From an uncultured Deinococcales bacterium (GTDB taxonomy: Bacteria; Deinococcota; Deinococci; Deinococcales; Trueperaceae): 11,865 bases of DNA. Position 1 is the stretch's first letter. Every line of letters starts with the position of its first letter. The notes under the pieces are model-generated. The model made no database searches, was not told the origin of the DNA, and saw nothing but the letters and a program-made list of their open reading frames with translations. A program made the translations under genes and the position numbers. The stretch is taken from NCBI GenBank assembly GCA_937934635.1, contig CALGZD010000083.1:1-11865 (forward strand), read 5' to 3'. Shown here in pieces: positions 11,501 through 11,865 of the stretch.

Positions 11501-11865
11501 TTAAGAATGACTCCAGTCATCACCATCAGAACTATTCGGTGAAGTACCTAAAACATCCCCTTCAGTATTGATGCCTAAACCTAAAACCATACGATTGGCA
11601 TAGGCAAAATAGCTTGTGACCTGATTTATCTCAAGAATTTCCCCATCATCCACACCAGCATCCCGAAGATTCTGAACATCCGGCTCAACCATATCAGCAG
11701 GGTTTTGACTCAATTTTTTAGCATAAGCTAATATTGCCAATTCTTGTTCTGTAAAAACATCACCAAAATCTCCACTCTCAATTGCACTGCTCTCAATTGC
11801 ACTGCTCTCAATTGCACTGCTCTCAATTGCACTGCGAAAACTAGTTGATTTTGCTTCATCATCCA
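11501..11865 (-). CDS. AhpD-like peroxidase-related protein (carboxymuconolactone decarboxylase fold), C-terminal part; runs off the right edge
   Basis: The frame is open from the stop at 11501 to the window end, so the true start lies outside. The ~121 visible residues match the C-terminal half of 'uncharacterised peroxidase-related enzymes': E-L-A-I-L-A-Y-A-K-K-L, E-x-D-V-x-x-L-R-D-A-G, E-I-L-E-I-N-Q-V-x-x-Y-F-A-Y-A-N-R-M-V-L-G-L-G, and an ending D-D-W-S-H-S. The AhpD-type redox motif (E-x-x-x-C-x-x-C/x-x-x-H) would lie upstream and cannot be checked. An in-frame run of four S-A-I-E-S units interrupts the helix before this region. Family members act in organic peroxide or alkylhydroperoxide defence, though the precise reaction is unknown. 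A terminator at 11319-11353 ends this transcript. Confidence 0.88.
   Translation of the reverse strand, partial: DDEAKSTSFRSAIESSAIESSAIESSAIESGDFGDVFTEQELAILAYAKKLSQNPADMVEPDVQNLRDAGVDDGEILEINQVTSYFAYANRMVLGLGINTEGDVLGTSPNSSDGDDWSHS
11775..11834. repeat. 4 x 15-bp perfect tandem repeat inside the AhpD-like gene
   Basis: Four identical copies of CTCTCAATTGCACTG in a row. Fifteen is a multiple of three, so the reading frame is kept and each copy adds a five-residue Ser-Ser-Ala-Ile-Glu unit. Confidence 0.95.

Overview
The window is 11,865 bp of AT-rich bacterial DNA (roughly 40% GC by eye), densely coded. It carries a partial polA, a small toxin-antitoxin-like operon, a peptidase/transporter pair, a complete manganese/zinc ABC uptake operon with its DtxR-family regulator, and a partial AhpD-like gene. 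The best lineage hint is the DNA polymerase I fragment: after the 5' nuclease domain it has a stretch (L-S-x5-P-M-x-A-x-L-x-A-x-A) that resembles Thermus/Deinococcus PolA. Three genes also have a -10 hexamer placed so that transcription would start on the start codon itself (leaderless mRNA), which is common in Deinococcota. I infer a low-GC Deinococcota-like bacterium, with moderate to low confidence.

Layout. 1-1298 (-): DNA polymerase I, C-terminus outside the window, with an unusual Lys/Thr/Ala-rich N-terminal extension. 1345-2592 (-): an operon of a 41-residue ORF with a strong ribosome binding site, a DUF4160 protein (out-of-frame overlap, TTG start), a DUF2442 protein with an extra ~50-residue C-terminal tail, and a protein resembling the SecB chaperone fold. 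Together they look like a possible toxin-antitoxin-chaperone (TAC) system. 2605-3006: intergenic region with the two divergent promoters. 3019-5698 (+): S41 (CtpA-like) lipoprotein protease followed by an MFS transporter. 5724-5969 (-): an AbrB-type antitoxin fused in frame to the last ~35 residues of a PIN (VapC) toxin, apparently the scar of a deletion inside a vapBC operon.

6024-11273 (-): the metal operon, read in the order DtxR/MntR-like repressor, periplasmic substrate-binding protein, ATPase, permease 1, a small ORF, permease 2. Both permeases end in a DtxR-like winged-helix domain, similar to chlamydial YtgCR. The repressor promoter is a near-consensus sigma-70 site (TTGATA-17-TATAAT). 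A DtxR-type dyad, TTTAGCCATGCCTAAA, is centred on the start codon, so the regulator probably represses the whole operon when metal is plentiful. An intrinsic terminator (11319-11353) separates this operon from the upstream gene. 11501-11865 (-): C-terminal part of an AhpD-like peroxidase-related protein containing a perfect 4 x 15-bp in-frame tandem repeat.

Across the window the palindromic octamer GCTCGAGC occurs six times, always read as NNG-CTC-GAG-CNN in coding sequence. This is far above chance and resembles HIP1-type genome-wide octamers.
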